Part shown: in pieces, positions 38,065 to 46,973 of the stretch | How positions within the stretch are numbered: the first letter of the stretch is position 1 | Layout: every line of letters starts with the position of its first letter | Assembly: GCF_001512295.1 (NCBI RefSeq) | Contig: NZ_LNUP01000018.1 | Location: forward strand, 270,191 to 334,190 | Origin: Pseudomonas sp. EpS/L25 | Lineage (GTDB): Bacteria; Pseudomonadota; Gammaproteobacteria; Pseudomonadales; Pseudomonadaceae | DNA: 64,000 nucleotides | Direction: 5' to 3' | Position numbers and translations under genes: made by a program | Notes under the pieces: generated by a model | What the model saw: the letters and a program-made list of their open reading frames with translations, nothing else | Database searches by the model: none | Told to the model about the DNA's origin: nothing

Positions 38065-39014
38065 AGCGCCTGCTCGCCACCCTCGGTTTGGCGCTGCTGC
38101 TGGGGCAGGCCCAGGCGGCGCCGGATCTCTCCGGGGTGACCCTGGTACTGGGCGACCAGGCCCGCGGCCTGCGCGCCATGATGGAAGCCGCCGGCACTCT
38201 CGAAGGGGCGCCTTATCAGTATCGCTGGGCCAATTTCCAGGGAGCCGCGCCGCTGTTCGAGGCCCAGCGCGTCGGTGCGGTGGATACTTCCTACGCGGGT
38301 GACCTGCCGGTGCTGATGGCTGCGTCGAGCGGCGTGCCGCTCAAGCTGATCGCCACCAACGTAGGCTATCCCCAGGCCAATGGCCTGCTGGTGCAGCGGG
38401 ATTCGCCGATCCGCTCGGTGCAGGATCTCAAGGGGCGCACCGTGGTGGTGTCCTCGGCCAAGGGCAGCATCTCCCAGCATCTGCTCTATGCCGCCCTGGC
38501 GGAGGCCGGGCTCAAGCGCGAGGACGTGACGGTCAAGTTCGTGTTGCCCACCGACGCCAGCGCGGCGTTCACTGCCGGGCAGATCGACGCCTGGGCCACC
38601 TTCGATCCCTATCTCGGCATCGCCGAGCAGCACGGTGCGCGCCTGCTGCGCGATGGCCAGGGGCTGACCACCGCCCTGGGCTTTCTCACCGCCACGCCGA
38701 CATCCCTGGAGGACCCGGCCAAGCGCGCCGCCATCGCCGACTTCGCCGGACGCCTGGCCCAGGCGCGGGCCTGGGCGGTAGCCCATCCGCAGGACTATGC
38801 CCGGGTCTATGCCGAGCTGACGCGCCTGCCGGAAGGCGCCGCGGCGGCCATTTCCGCCCGCACCTCCCGCGGCCTGCGCCCGGTGCAGCCAACGGACGTC
38901 GCCGCGGTGCAGAAGGTGGCCGATCTGTTCAGCGAACTCCAGGTACTGCCCAAGCCGGTCGAGGTGGCAGCCCTGGCCGACCCCTCCGTCTTCACCCAGG
39001 AACCCACGCCATGA
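38061..39014 (+). CDS. Periplasmic substrate-binding protein, sulfonate/NitT-TauT type (1)
   Basis: A 317-residue secreted protein with a signal peptide (MKRLLATLGLALLLGQAQA). The fold is that of the SsuA/TauA binding proteins (LVQRDSPIRSVQDLKGRTVVVSSAKGS, IDAWATFDPYL). It is coupled to the aldolase upstream and to a close paralog downstream, both by four-base overlaps. No matching permease or ATPase is nearby. The substrate is probably an organosulfonate or similar anion; this rests on family and context only. Confidence 0.85.
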   Translation: MKRLLATLGLALLLGQAQAAPDLSGVTLVLGDQARGLRAMMEAAGTLEGAPYQYRWANFQGAAPLFEAQRVGAVDTSYAGDLPVLMAASSGVPLKLIATNVGYPQANGLLVQRDSPIRSVQDLKGRTVVVSSAKGSISQHLLYAALAEAGLKREDVTVKFVLPTDASAAFTAGQIDAWATFDPYLGIAEQHGARLLRDGQGLTTALGFLTATPTSLEDPAKRAAIADFAGRLAQARAWAVAHPQDYARVYAELTRLPEGAAAAISARTSRGLRPVQPTDVAAVQKVADLFSELQVLPKPVEVAALADPSVFTQEPTP

Positions 39015-39985
39015 CCTCCTTCCGCCGCATCCTGCTGGCACTGCCGGTGCTGCTCGCCGCCAGTGCGGCCCTGGCCGCCGAGACCCTCACCCTGCGCATC
39101 GCCGACCAGAAGGGCAACATGCGCGCCCAGCTGGAGGCGGCCGACGGCCTGCGCGACCTGCCGGGCTATCGTATCCAGTGGGCGGAGTTTCCCGCCGCCG
39201 CGCCCCTGGCCGAGGCGCTCAACGCCGGGGCGGTGGACGCCGGCATCATCGGCGATGGGCCGTTGCTGTTCGCCCTGGCCGCCGGGGCCCCGGTCAAGGC
39301 CATCGCCGTGGACAAGTCCAATCCTTATGGCACCGCAGTGATCGTGCCCCGCGACTCGCCGCTGCGCACGGCAGCCGACCTCAAGGGCAAGCGCATCGCT
39401 ACCGGGCGCGGCTCCATCGGTCATTACATCGCCCTCAAGGCGCTGGATTCGGTCGGACTGACGGCCAAGGACGTAAGCTTCCGCTTCCTTGGCCCGGTGG
39501 ATGCCAAGATGGCCCTGGCCAACGGCTCGGTGGACGCCTGGGCCACCTGGGAGCCCTATACCGCCCTGGCCGAGCAGGTGGACGGCGCCCAGGTGTTGGT
39601 CAACGGCCGCGGGCTTTGGGCCGGCAACAGTTTCCTCGCGGCCACCGACGCGGCCCTGGCCGATCCGGCCAAGCGCGCGGCGCTGCAGGACTACCTGGAT
39701 CGCCTGGCCGCGGCTCAGCGCTGGGGCTATGCCAACCTCGACAGCTATGCCAGGACCCTGGCGCAGATCATCGGCTTTCCCGAAGCGGTGGCGCGGTTGC
39801 AGTTCGCGCGGCGCCAGCTGCATTGGGAGCCCATCGATGCCCAGGTGGTCGCCGACCAGCAGGCGGCAGCGGACTTCTACCACCGCAGCGGCCTGATTCC
39901 GCAGCGACTGCATGTCCAGGGAACCTTCGCCCAAGGCTTCCAGGTCACCAAGCCGGATGAGGCGCGGCAGGCGGCGCGGGAGTAG
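39011..39985 (+). CDS. Periplasmic substrate-binding protein, sulfonate/NitT-TauT type (2)
   Basis: A 324-residue secreted protein with a signal peptide (RILLALPVLLAASAALA), paralogous to the preceding gene and sharing the motifs VIVPRDSPLRTAADLKGKRIATGRGS and VDAWATWEPYT. The tandem pair suggests duplication with altered specificity. The last gene of the unit, it is followed by 208 bases of non-coding DNA before the next binding-protein gene. Confidence 0.85.
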   Translation: MTSFRRILLALPVLLAASAALAAETLTLRIADQKGNMRAQLEAADGLRDLPGYRIQWAEFPAAAPLAEALNAGAVDAGIIGDGPLLFALAAGAPVKAIAVDKSNPYGTAVIVPRDSPLRTAADLKGKRIATGRGSIGHYIALKALDSVGLTAKDVSFRFLGPVDAKMALANGSVDAWATWEPYTALAEQVDGAQVLVNGRGLWAGNSFLAATDAALADPAKRAALQDYLDRLAAAQRWGYANLDSYARTLAQIIGFPEAVARLQFARRQLHWEPIDAQVVADQQAAADFYHRSGLIPQRLHVQGTFAQGFQVTKPDEARQAARE

Positions 39986-40193
39986 GGCGGAGGCGTGGGG
40001 AAGAACCCTCTCCACAGCCCTCTCCCTGAGGAGGAGGGGGGCGTCCGGTGCGTATGGATGCCGCTGAGCGGAGCGAAACCCTGGGACGTACAGCAGCCTG
40101 GATATGACCTATCCATATAACTCAAGCTTATTTCAAAAGTCCTTCATGCCCTGAGTACGCTATAAGCCTTAATCCATGGATGAGAGCCTTGCC

Positions 40194-41222
40194 ATGCCGT
40201 TACCCCTTTCCTTCACCCGCCGTCCGCTCGCCCTCGCTTTCGCTGCCAGTCTGCTCGCGGGCCTGCTCGCCGCGCCCCAGGCTGCCCAGGCCGAGGGCAC
40301 CCTGCGCATCTCCGAGCAATTCGGGGTGTCCTACGTGATCCTGCATGTGGTGCGCGATCAGAAGCTGATCGAGAAGCACGGCAAGGAAGAAGGCCTGGAC
40401 ATCAAGGTGGACTGGGTGAAGCTGTCCGGTGGCGCGGCCGTCAACGAGGCGGTGCTGTCGGGAGCGGTGGACGTGGGCTCCGCCGGACTCGGGCCCCTGT
40501 TCACGCTTTGGGACCGGACCCATGGTCGCCAGAACGTCAAGGCCGTAGCCAGCCTGGGCGCCTTTCCCAACTATCTGGTCACCAACAATCCCCAGGTGAA
40601 GACCCTGGCCGACTTCAGCGCCAAGGACCGCATCGCGGTGCCGGCGGTCAATGTGTCGGTCCAGTCGCGCATCCTGCAGTACGCCGCCGCCCAGGCCTTC
40701 GGCGAACAGAAATGGAATCGCCTGGAGCCGCTGACGGTCGCGGTGCCCCATCCTGATGCCGCCGCGGCGGTGATCTCCGGTGGTACCGAGATCAACAGCC
40801 ACTTCGCCAATCCGCCGTTCCAGGAGCAGGAACTGGCCAGTGGCAAGGTGCACAAGGTGCTCAGTTCCTACGATGTCCTGGGCGGGGCCGTCACACCCAA
40901 CCTGGTGTTCGTCACCGAGAAATTCCGTCGAGACAATCCCAAGACCTACAAGGCCTTCCGCGAAGCCCTGGTCGAAGCCGGCCAGATCATCGAGCAGGAC
41001 AAGGCCGCCGCCGCCCGTACCTACATCAAGGTGGAGAATTCCAAGCTCGACCCGGCGCTGGTTCAGCAGATCATCGAGAGCCCCGAGGTCAACTTCGATA
41101 CGGCGCCGCAGAACACCCTGGGGCTCGCCCAGTTCATGTACCGCATCGGCGCCATCCGCAACCAGCCTGCGTCCTGGCAGGACTATTTCTTCGTCGACTC
41201 GCCCGACCAGAAAGGCAGCTGA
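40194..41222 (+). CDS. NitT/TauT-family periplasmic binding protein (3)
   Basis: A 342-residue secreted protein with a signal peptide (residues 1-33, ending PQAAQA). The start MPLPLSFTRR was chosen because GAGAG lies nine bases upstream; an ATG at 40176 lacks a ribosome site. The body (ISEQFGVSYVILHVVRDQKLIEKHG, SGAVDVGSAGLGPLF) matches the nitrate/taurine/sulfonate class, distinct from the two preceding proteins. It lies immediately upstream of the metQNI-like genes, but MetQ-type binding proteins normally serve MetNI, so its own permease is probably elsewhere. Confidence 0.85.
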   Translation: MPLPLSFTRRPLALAFAASLLAGLLAAPQAAQAEGTLRISEQFGVSYVILHVVRDQKLIEKHGKEEGLDIKVDWVKLSGGAAVNEAVLSGAVDVGSAGLGPLFTLWDRTHGRQNVKAVASLGAFPNYLVTNNPQVKTLADFSAKDRIAVPAVNVSVQSRILQYAAAQAFGEQKWNRLEPLTVAVPHPDAAAAVISGGTEINSHFANPPFQEQELASGKVHKVLSSYDVLGGAVTPNLVFVTEKFRRDNPKTYKAFREALVEAGQIIEQDKAAAARTYIKVENSKLDPALVQQIIESPEVNFDTAPQNTLGLAQFMYRIGAIRNQPASWQDYFFVDSPDQKGS

Positions 41223-41296
41223 TCCTTTTCCCAGGGCTTTCACCGGACCACCGGACGAGCCTTGGAGACTGTGCAAAGACATCTCGAGGTCTCCCC

Positions 41297-42139
41297 ATGG
41301 CTATTCCTTCGATTCTCCAGCGCCTCGCGCTGCTCCTGGCGAGCGGTGCCCTGGCGCTGTCCGCCCAGGCCGCAGAGCCCCAGAAGATTCGCCTCGGCAT
41401 CAATGACAGTCCGCAGAACGGCGCCTTGGAGCGCGCCGCCGAGGTGGCGCGGGAAAGAGGCGTGGAGGTGGAGATCGTCGCCTTCAGCGACTGGAACACG
41501 CCGAACCTGGCGCTCGCCCACGGCGATATCGACGTCAATTACTTCCAGCACCAGCCATTCCTGGACAACGCCAACGCCCAGAACGGCTATGGCCTGGTAC
41601 CCATCGCCTATGGCGTGGAGAACAAGGTCGGGCTCTATTCCAAGCGGGTGAAGAGTTTCGCCGAGGTGCCCGCAGGCGCCACCGTGGCGGTGGCCGACGA
41701 TCCGGTCAACCAGGGGCGCGGGTTGCAGCTCTATGCCCGCGCCGGCTTGATCCAGCTCAAGCCCGATGCCGGGCCCAAGGCCAGCCTGCAGGACATCGTC
41801 GCCAATCCCAGGCAGTTGAAGTTCATCGAGCTGCCGGGTCCACAACTGGCGCGGGTGCTGGACGACGTGACCCTGGCGCAGAGCTATCCCTCGCACATCC
41901 TCGCGGCCGGCACCACCGACCCGAACAGCGCCCTGCTGTTCAGCGACGACGAGGCCAACGGTCATCTCTATGCCCTGCGCTTCGTGACCAAGCCGGAAAA
42001 GGCCGCTGACCCGGCCATCCGTACCTTCATCCAGGTGTTCCAGAGCGATCCGCGGGTGCGCGAGGCCATCGCCCAGGCCTACGGTAATCCGCAGCTCTAC
42101 AGCCTGGCCTGGCTGGACCGGCAGGAGGCCTCCCGATGA
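41297..42139 (+). CDS. MetQ-like (NlpA family) substrate-binding protein
   Basis: A 280-residue secreted protein with a signal peptide (residues 1-25). The NlpA/MetQ motifs [33 protein letters not shown] are clear. No lipobox cysteine is seen, so it is probably soluble rather than a lipoprotein. It is coupled by a four-base overlap to a MetN-like ATPase, and then to a MetI-like permease, a complete methionine-type importer. Given the sulfur setting, the substrate may be methionine, methionine sulfoxide or another sulfur compound. Confidence 0.88.
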   Translation: MAIPSILQRLALLLASGALALSAQAAEPQKIRLGINDSPQNGALERAAEVARERGVEVEIVAFSDWNTPNLALAHGDIDVNYFQHQPFLDNANAQNGYGLVPIAYGVENKVGLYSKRVKSFAEVPAGATVAVADDPVNQGRGLQLYARAGLIQLKPDAGPKASLQDIVANPRQLKFIELPGPQLARVLDDVTLAQSYPSHILAAGTTDPNSALLFSDDEANGHLYALRFVTKPEKAADPAIRTFIQVFQSDPRVREAIAQAYGNPQLYSLAWLDRQEASR

Positions 42140-43230
42140 GCAATGCCTTGCGTAGAACCCTGGAACAACAAACGCCGGTCGAGCCAGAAGCGGAGCCCGC
42201 GCGGGAGCATTTGCGCCTGAGCGGGGTGCGGAAGGTCTATACCGGTGGCGCTGTGCCGGTCACCGCCCTGGCGGACATCGATCTGTCCATCGCCCGCGGC
42301 GAGATCTTCGGCATCATCGGCCGCAGCGGCGCCGGCAAGTCCAGCCTGATCCGTACCCTCAATCGCCTGGAAGATGTCAGCGCCGGCCAGGTGCTGATCG
42401 ATGGTGTCGACATCGGCACCCTGCGCGGCGGCCAACTGGTGGCGTTGCGCCGGCGGATCGGCATGATCTTCCAGCACTTCAATCTGCTGGCGTCGCAAAC
42501 GGTCCTGGAGAACCTGGCGCTGCCGCTCAAGGCGGCGGGTTTTCGTCGTGACGAGATCGAACGGCGCGCCCGCGAGTTGCTGGAACTGGTGGGTCTGCAG
42601 GGCAAGGAACAGGTCTATCCGTCGCGCCTTTCTGGTGGCCAGAAGCAGCGGGTCGGCATCGCCCGGGCGCTGATGCTCAAACCCGAATTGCTGCTCTGCG
42701 ACGAGGCCACCTCGGCGCTGGACCCGGAGACCACCCAGTCGATCCTGGCGCTGCTAAAGGACATCAATCGCCGGTTGGGCCTGACCATCGTCCTCATCAC
42801 CCATGAGATGGCGGTGATCCGCCAGATCTGCGACCGGGTGGTGGTGCTGGAACATGGTCGTATCGTCGAGCAAGGACCTGTGTGGCAACTGTTCGGCGCG
42901 CCCCAGGCCGAGGCCACCCAGGCGCTGCTGGCACCCCTGGCGGCGCAGCTGCCGGCGGATCTCACCAATCGCCTGAGTGCCACCCGTCAGCCGGGGGCGC
43001 GGGCGGTGCTGGAACTGAGCTACGACGGCCAGGGCGTGGAGCCCGACTTCCAGGCCCTGGGCCAGGCGCTCGGCGCGCCAGTGGAACTGCTGCACGGAGG
43101 TATCGACCGCATCCAGGGGCGCGCCCTGGGCCGCCTGCTGGTGGCCACGCCGGCCCCCGAGCGGCGGCTAGCCAGCTTCCTGACCCAGGCCGGGCTGTTC
43201 GCCCGGGCGGAGGTGCTGGGCTATGTCTGA
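42136..43230 (+). CDS. MetN-like ABC transporter ATPase
   Basis: A 364-residue cytoplasmic ATPase. It has Walker [10 protein letters not shown], the signature LSGGQKQR, Walker [14 protein letters not shown], and a C-terminal NIL domain (about residues 290-364, [20 protein letters not shown]) that senses methionine in MetN proteins. The N-terminus carries an extra 30 residues before the first ATPase strand. It overlaps metQ-like by four bases and the permease gene by eight. Confidence 0.92.
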   Translation: MSNALRRTLEQQTPVEPEAEPAREHLRLSGVRKVYTGGAVPVTALADIDLSIARGEIFGIIGRSGAGKSSLIRTLNRLEDVSAGQVLIDGVDIGTLRGGQLVALRRRIGMIFQHFNLLASQTVLENLALPLKAAGFRRDEIERRARELLELVGLQGKEQVYPSRLSGGQKQRVGIARALMLKPELLLCDEATSALDPETTQSILALLKDINRRLGLTIVLITHEMAVIRQICDRVVVLEHGRIVEQGPVWQLFGAPQAEATQALLAPLAAQLPADLTNRLSATRQPGARAVLELSYDGQGVEPDFQALGQALGAPVELLHGGIDRIQGRALGRLLVATPAPERRLASFLTQAGLFARAEVLGYV

Positions 43231-43876
43231 GTTCATGCTCAAGGCGCTGTGGAAGGCCTTTCTCGATACCCTGACCATGGTCAGCGTCTCGGCGGTCATC
43301 GTCTGGTTCGCCGGCATCGCCCTGGCGGTGGTACTGGTCACCACCGGACGCGGTGCCATCTTCGCCGCGCCTACTCTCAACCGGGTACTGGGCACGGTGA
43401 TCAACGCCTTCCGCGCCACGCCCTTCATCATCCTGCTGGTGGCGCTGATCCCGCTGACGCGGCTGATCACCGGCACCACCATCGGCGTCTGGGCGGCAGT
43501 GGTGCCCATCACCCTCAGCGCCACACCCTTCTTCGCGCGCATCGCCGAGGTCAGCCTGCGCGAGGTCGGGGGCGGGGTGATCGAAGCGGCCCAGGCGCTG
43601 GGCTGCGAACGGCGCCACATCATTTTCAACGTACTCCTGCCCGAGGCCCTGCCGGGCATCATCGGTGGCTTTACCGTGACTCTGGTGGCCATGATCGGCG
43701 CCTCGGCCATGGCCGGTGCCATAGGGGCGGGGGGACTAGGCGACCTGGCCATCCGCTATGGCTACCAGCGCTACGACACCCAAGTGATGGCGGTGGTGAT
43801 CGCCATCCTCGTGGTGCTGGTGTGCGGCATCCAGTTCATTGGCGACCGGTACGTACGGCATCTGCGCGCGCGTTAG
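43223..43876 (+). CDS. MetI-like ABC transporter permease
   Basis: A 217-residue inner-membrane permease with about five membrane helices and the EAA loop that docks on the ATPase ([32 protein letters not shown]). It has the typical MetI length. It is the third gene of the MetQNI-type unit and is followed by a terminator. Confidence 0.92.
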   Translation: MSEFMLKALWKAFLDTLTMVSVSAVIVWFAGIALAVVLVTTGRGAIFAAPTLNRVLGTVINAFRATPFIILLVALIPLTRLITGTTIGVWAAVVPITLSATPFFARIAEVSLREVGGGVIEAAQALGCERRHIIFNVLLPEALPGIIGGFTVTLVAMIGASAMAGAIGAGGLGDLAIRYGYQRYDTQVMAVVIAILVVLVCGIQFIGDRYVRHLRAR

Positions 43877-43896
43877 TCCTCCCATCCAGTCCCCGC

Positions 43897-43938
43897 GATG
43901 CCCGGAGCGGCCCCTGGCCCTCCGGGCATCGTCGTTTT
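43897..43938 (+). terminator. Terminator after the MetQNI-type operon
   Basis: GATGCCCGGAG and CTCCGGGCATC form an 11-base stem, followed by a T-containing tail (GTCGTTTTC). It lies 20 bases after the permease stop. Confidence 0.75.
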
Positions 43939-44092
43939 CGTCCGTTGGCCGCCACTCGCGCGAAAGACGCGTGCCAGAGCCTGGGAAGCACTGTTGGTAG
44001 GCGGACAGCAGGACAACAGCTGCCTGGGCTTGGACAGCCTTAAGGTTCTAGATTTTTCTTTTAAGTTTTTGAAATTTATAGGGTTTTTGAGT

Positions 44093-44108
44093 TGGCCTGG
44101 TTCTTGAT
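44093..44108 (+). promoter_or_regulatory. Candidate sigma-54 promoter upstream of sfnG
   Basis: TGGCCTGGTTCTTGAT has the exact -24/-12 spacing of TGGCACG-N4-TTGCW, with GG at -24 but GA in place of GC at -12. An AT-rich tract (about 44045-44090), unusual for this genome, lies just upstream and could bind IHF. In Pseudomonas putida, sfnG is known to depend on sigma-54 and the activator SfnR. Confidence 0.5.
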
Positions 44109-44169
44109 GATGCTCCGTTGACATCATTTCGACCGCCCTCGCCGGCGGCTTCACCTGGAGGAAGCAACC

Positions 44170-45261
44170 TTGTCCAATGTACCCGTCAAATTCGCCTATT
44201 GGGTCCCCAACGTCAGCGGCGGCCTGGTGGTCAGCAACATCGAGCAGCGCACCCACTGGGGCATCGACTACAACCGCAAGCTGGCCCAGCTCGCCGAGCA
44301 GGCCGGCTTCGACTATGCCCTGACGCAGATCCGCTTCACCGCCGGCTACGGCGCCGAATACCAGCACGAGTCGGTGGCCTTCAGTCATGCACTGCTGGCG
44401 GCTACCGAGCGGCTCAAGGTGATCGCCGCCATCCTGCCGGGCCCCTGGAATCCGGCGCTGGCGGCTAAGCAGCTGGCGACCATCGACCAGCTCACCAATG
44501 GCCGCATCGCCATCAACCTGGTGTCCGGCTGGTTCAAGGGCGAGTTCCACGGCATCGGCGAGCCCTGGCTGGAGCACGACGAGCGCTACCGCCGTTCCGA
44601 GGAGTTCATCCGCGCGCTCAAGGGCATCTGGACCCAAGACAACTTCACCTTCGCCGGCGACTTCTATCGCTTCCGTGACTACACCCTCAAGCCCAAGCCG
44701 CTGCAGCAGCCGCACCCGGAGATCTTCCAGGGCGGCAGCTCGCGGGCGGCGCGGGACATGTCGGCGCGGGTATCGGACTGGTACTTCACCAACGGCGGTA
44801 CGACCGAGGAAATCCGCGCCCAGGTGCAGGATCTGCGCACCAAGGCAGCGGCGGAGGGGCGTGAGGTCAAGGTCGGAGTGAATGCCTTCATCATCGCCCG
44901 CGACACCGAGGCCGAGGCGCGCGAGGTACTGCGGGAGATCGTCGCCCAGGCCAACCCCGAGGCGGTTAAGGCCTTCGGCGATGCCGCGCGCCAGGCCGGT
45001 GCCGCCAGCCCGGAAGGCCAGGGCAACTGGGCCAACTCCAGCTTCGAGGACCTGGTGCAATACAACGACGGCTTCAAGCCCAATCTGATCGGCACCCCCG
45101 AGCAGGTCGCCGAGCGCATCGTGGCGCTCAAGGCCGAAGGTGTGGACCTGGTACTGGCCGGCTTCCTGCACTTCCAGGAGGAGGTGGAGTATTTCGGCAA
45201 GCGGGTGCTGCCGCTGGTACGTGAACTGGAAGCCCGGGCCGCGGCCCAGGCAGCGGCCTAG
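44170..45261 (+). CDS. sfnG: FMNH2-dependent dimethylsulfone monooxygenase SfnG
   Basis: A 363-residue two-component flavin monooxygenase that converts dimethylsulfone to methanesulfinate. It matches the luciferase-like (LLM) fold, starts MSNVPVKFAYWVPNVSGGLV as SfnG does, and has the length of the P. putida enzyme. TTG is the start, supported by a strong GGAGGA ribosome site. It needs FMNH2 from a separate reductase, which is not present in the window. It heads an operon with a complete Liv-type ABC transporter that starts three bases after its stop, so that transporter probably imports the substrate or a relative. Confidence 0.88.
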   Translation: MSNVPVKFAYWVPNVSGGLVVSNIEQRTHWGIDYNRKLAQLAEQAGFDYALTQIRFTAGYGAEYQHESVAFSHALLAATERLKVIAAILPGPWNPALAAKQLATIDQLTNGRIAINLVSGWFKGEFHGIGEPWLEHDERYRRSEEFIRALKGIWTQDNFTFAGDFYRFRDYTLKPKPLQQPHPEIFQGGSSRAARDMSARVSDWYFTNGGTTEEIRAQVQDLRTKAAAEGREVKVGVNAFIIARDTEAEAREVLREIVAQANPEAVKAFGDAARQAGAASPEGQGNWANSSFEDLVQYNDGFKPNLIGTPEQVAERIVALKAEGVDLVLAGFLHFQEEVEYFGKRVLPLVRELEARAAAQAAA

Positions 45262-45264
45262 GCG

Positions 45265-46053
45265 ATGGGCGCGAGCCTGGCCAAGCGTCCGGTGCTACTG
45301 GAGGTGAGTGACCTGGGGCTGGCCTTCGGCGGAGTCACGGCCTTCGCCGAGGTGGGCTTCCAGGTCCGTGAGGGGGAGATCTGCGCCCTCATCGGCCCGA
45401 ATGGTGCCGGCAAGAGCTCGCTGCTCAACGTGATCAGTGGCCTGTACCGGCCACAGCGGGGAGCGGTGCGCCTGGCTGGATCGAGCCGCGCCCTGCGTTG
45501 GCCCCAGGCTGCGGCCCACGCCGGCGTCGCTCGCACTTTCCAGAATCTGGCGCTGTTCAAGGGCATGAGCGTGCTGGACAACGTGCTGACCGGGCGCGGT
45601 CGGCACCGCCGCGCCTCCTGGCTGGAGCAGGCCCTGGGGCTGGGCAGGGCGCCGACGGAGGAAAGGGCGCAGCGGGAGATCGCCGAGTGGGCGCTGGACT
45701 TCCTGCACCTGCGGCCCTGGCGTGACGCCCTGGTGGGTACCTTGCCCTATGGCCTGCAGAAGCGCGTGGAGCTGGCCCGGGCGCTCGCGGCCGAGCCGCG
45801 GCTGCTGCTGCTGGACGAGCCCCTGGCCGGGATGAACGCCGGCGAGAAGCAGGAGCTGAGCGGCTACATCAGGGACATCAACCGCGAGCGCGGGATTACC
45901 GTGGTGCTGATCGAGCACGACATCCAGGTGGTGATGCAGTTGGCGGACCACGTGGTGGTGCTGGACTACGGCCGCCTCATCGCCGATGGCGCACCCGCCG
46001 CGGTGCGTAACGATCCGGCGGTGATCGCCGCCTACCTCGGTACCCGGCACTAG
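45265..46053 (+). CDS. Liv-type ABC transporter ATPase (LivG-like)
   Basis: A 262-residue ATPase of the branched-chain amino acid family with Walker A GPNGAGKSS and Walker B LLLLDEPLAGM. The signature region reads TLPYGLQKRVELAR in place of classical LSGGQ, which is usual for LivG. It starts three bases after sfnG. It would energise the LivH/LivM pair downstream. Confidence 0.9.
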   Translation: MGASLAKRPVLLEVSDLGLAFGGVTAFAEVGFQVREGEICALIGPNGAGKSSLLNVISGLYRPQRGAVRLAGSSRALRWPQAAAHAGVARTFQNLALFKGMSVLDNVLTGRGRHRRASWLEQALGLGRAPTEERAQREIAEWALDFLHLRPWRDALVGTLPYGLQKRVELARALAAEPRLLLLDEPLAGMNAGEKQELSGYIRDINRERGITVVLIEHDIQVVMQLADHVVVLDYGRLIADGAPAAVRNDPAVIAAYLGTRH

Positions 46054-46081
46054 GGAATACCTGCGCCAAAGGGAGGAAACC

Positions 46082-46963
46082 ATGGCGTTTTTCGTGGAAG
46101 TCTTGCTCGGTGGTCTGCTCGCCGGGGTGATGTACGCCCTGGTGGCACTGGGCTTCGTGCTCATCTACCGGGCCTCGGGGGTGTTCAACTTCGCCCAGGG
46201 TGCCATGCTGCTGTTCGCCGCCCTGACCTACGTCAGCCTGGTGGAGCGCGGCCTGCCCGGCTGGCTGGCACTGCTCGTCACCCTGGGCGTCATGGTGCTG
46301 CTGGCCATGGCGGTGGAGCGCACGGTGCTGCGGCCGCTGGTGAATCGCTCGCCGCTGGTGCTGTTCATGGCCACCCTGGGTCTGGCCTATTTCATCGAGG
46401 GCGCCGCCCAGGCGATTTGGGGTGCCCAGGTGCACGGCCTGGACCTGGGCATCGAGGATACGCCGCTGGAGGTAGGAGCTCTGCTGCTGTCGACCTTCGA
46501 CCTGTTCGCCGCGGCGGTGGCGGCAGTGCTGGTGATCGGGCTGTCGCTGCTGTTCGACCGGACACGGCTGGGCATCTCGCTACGTGCCGTGGCCGACGAT
46601 CCCCTGGCTGCCCAGGCGGTAGGCATCCGCCTGCCGCGCATCTGGGCGCTGGTCTGGGCGGTGGCGGGCTGCGTCGGCCTGGTGGCGGGTCTGCTCTGGG
46701 GGGCGCGGCTGGGGGTGCAGTTCTCGCTGTCGCTGATCGTGCTCAAGGCCCTGCCGGTGCTGATCATCGGCGGCTTCTCCTCGGTCACCGGAGCCATCGT
46801 CGGTGGCCTGCTGATCGGCGCCAGTGAAAAGCTCGCCGAGGTCTATCTCGGCCCCCTCATCGGCGGCGGCCTGGAGAACTGGTTTCCCTATGCCTTCGCC
46901 CTGGTATTCCTGCTGATTCGACCAGTCGGCCTGTTCGGCGAACCCGTGGTCGAGCGCGTCTAG
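46082..46963 (+). CDS. Liv-type ABC transporter permease (LivH-like)
   Basis: A 293-residue inner-membrane permease with about eight hydrophobic helices (GGLLAGVMYALVALGFVLIYRASGVFNFAQGAML is a typical LivH opening, split over two helices) and a conserved cytoplasmic loop (ISLRAVADDPLAAQAVGI). GGAGGAAA precedes the start. It forms the channel with the LivM-like protein. Confidence 0.9.
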   Translation: MAFFVEVLLGGLLAGVMYALVALGFVLIYRASGVFNFAQGAMLLFAALTYVSLVERGLPGWLALLVTLGVMVLLAMAVERTVLRPLVNRSPLVLFMATLGLAYFIEGAAQAIWGAQVHGLDLGIEDTPLEVGALLLSTFDLFAAAVAAVLVIGLSLLFDRTRLGISLRAVADDPLAAQAVGIRLPRIWALVWAVAGCVGLVAGLLWGARLGVQFSLSLIVLKALPVLIIGGFSSVTGAIVGGLLIGASEKLAEVYLGPLIGGGLENWFPYAFALVFLLIRPVGLFGEPVVERV

Positions 46964-46973
46964 AGGACTTCCC

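Noticed and set aside
39986-40193. Small gene in the 208-base gap between binding-protein genes
   Set aside because: The gap holds repeats of CCCTCTCC type and an AT-rich promoter-like end, but no reading frame with a ribosome site.
41223-41296. SAM-type riboswitch before the MetQNI-like genes
   Set aside because: The leader is only 74 bases and shows no conserved riboswitch core.
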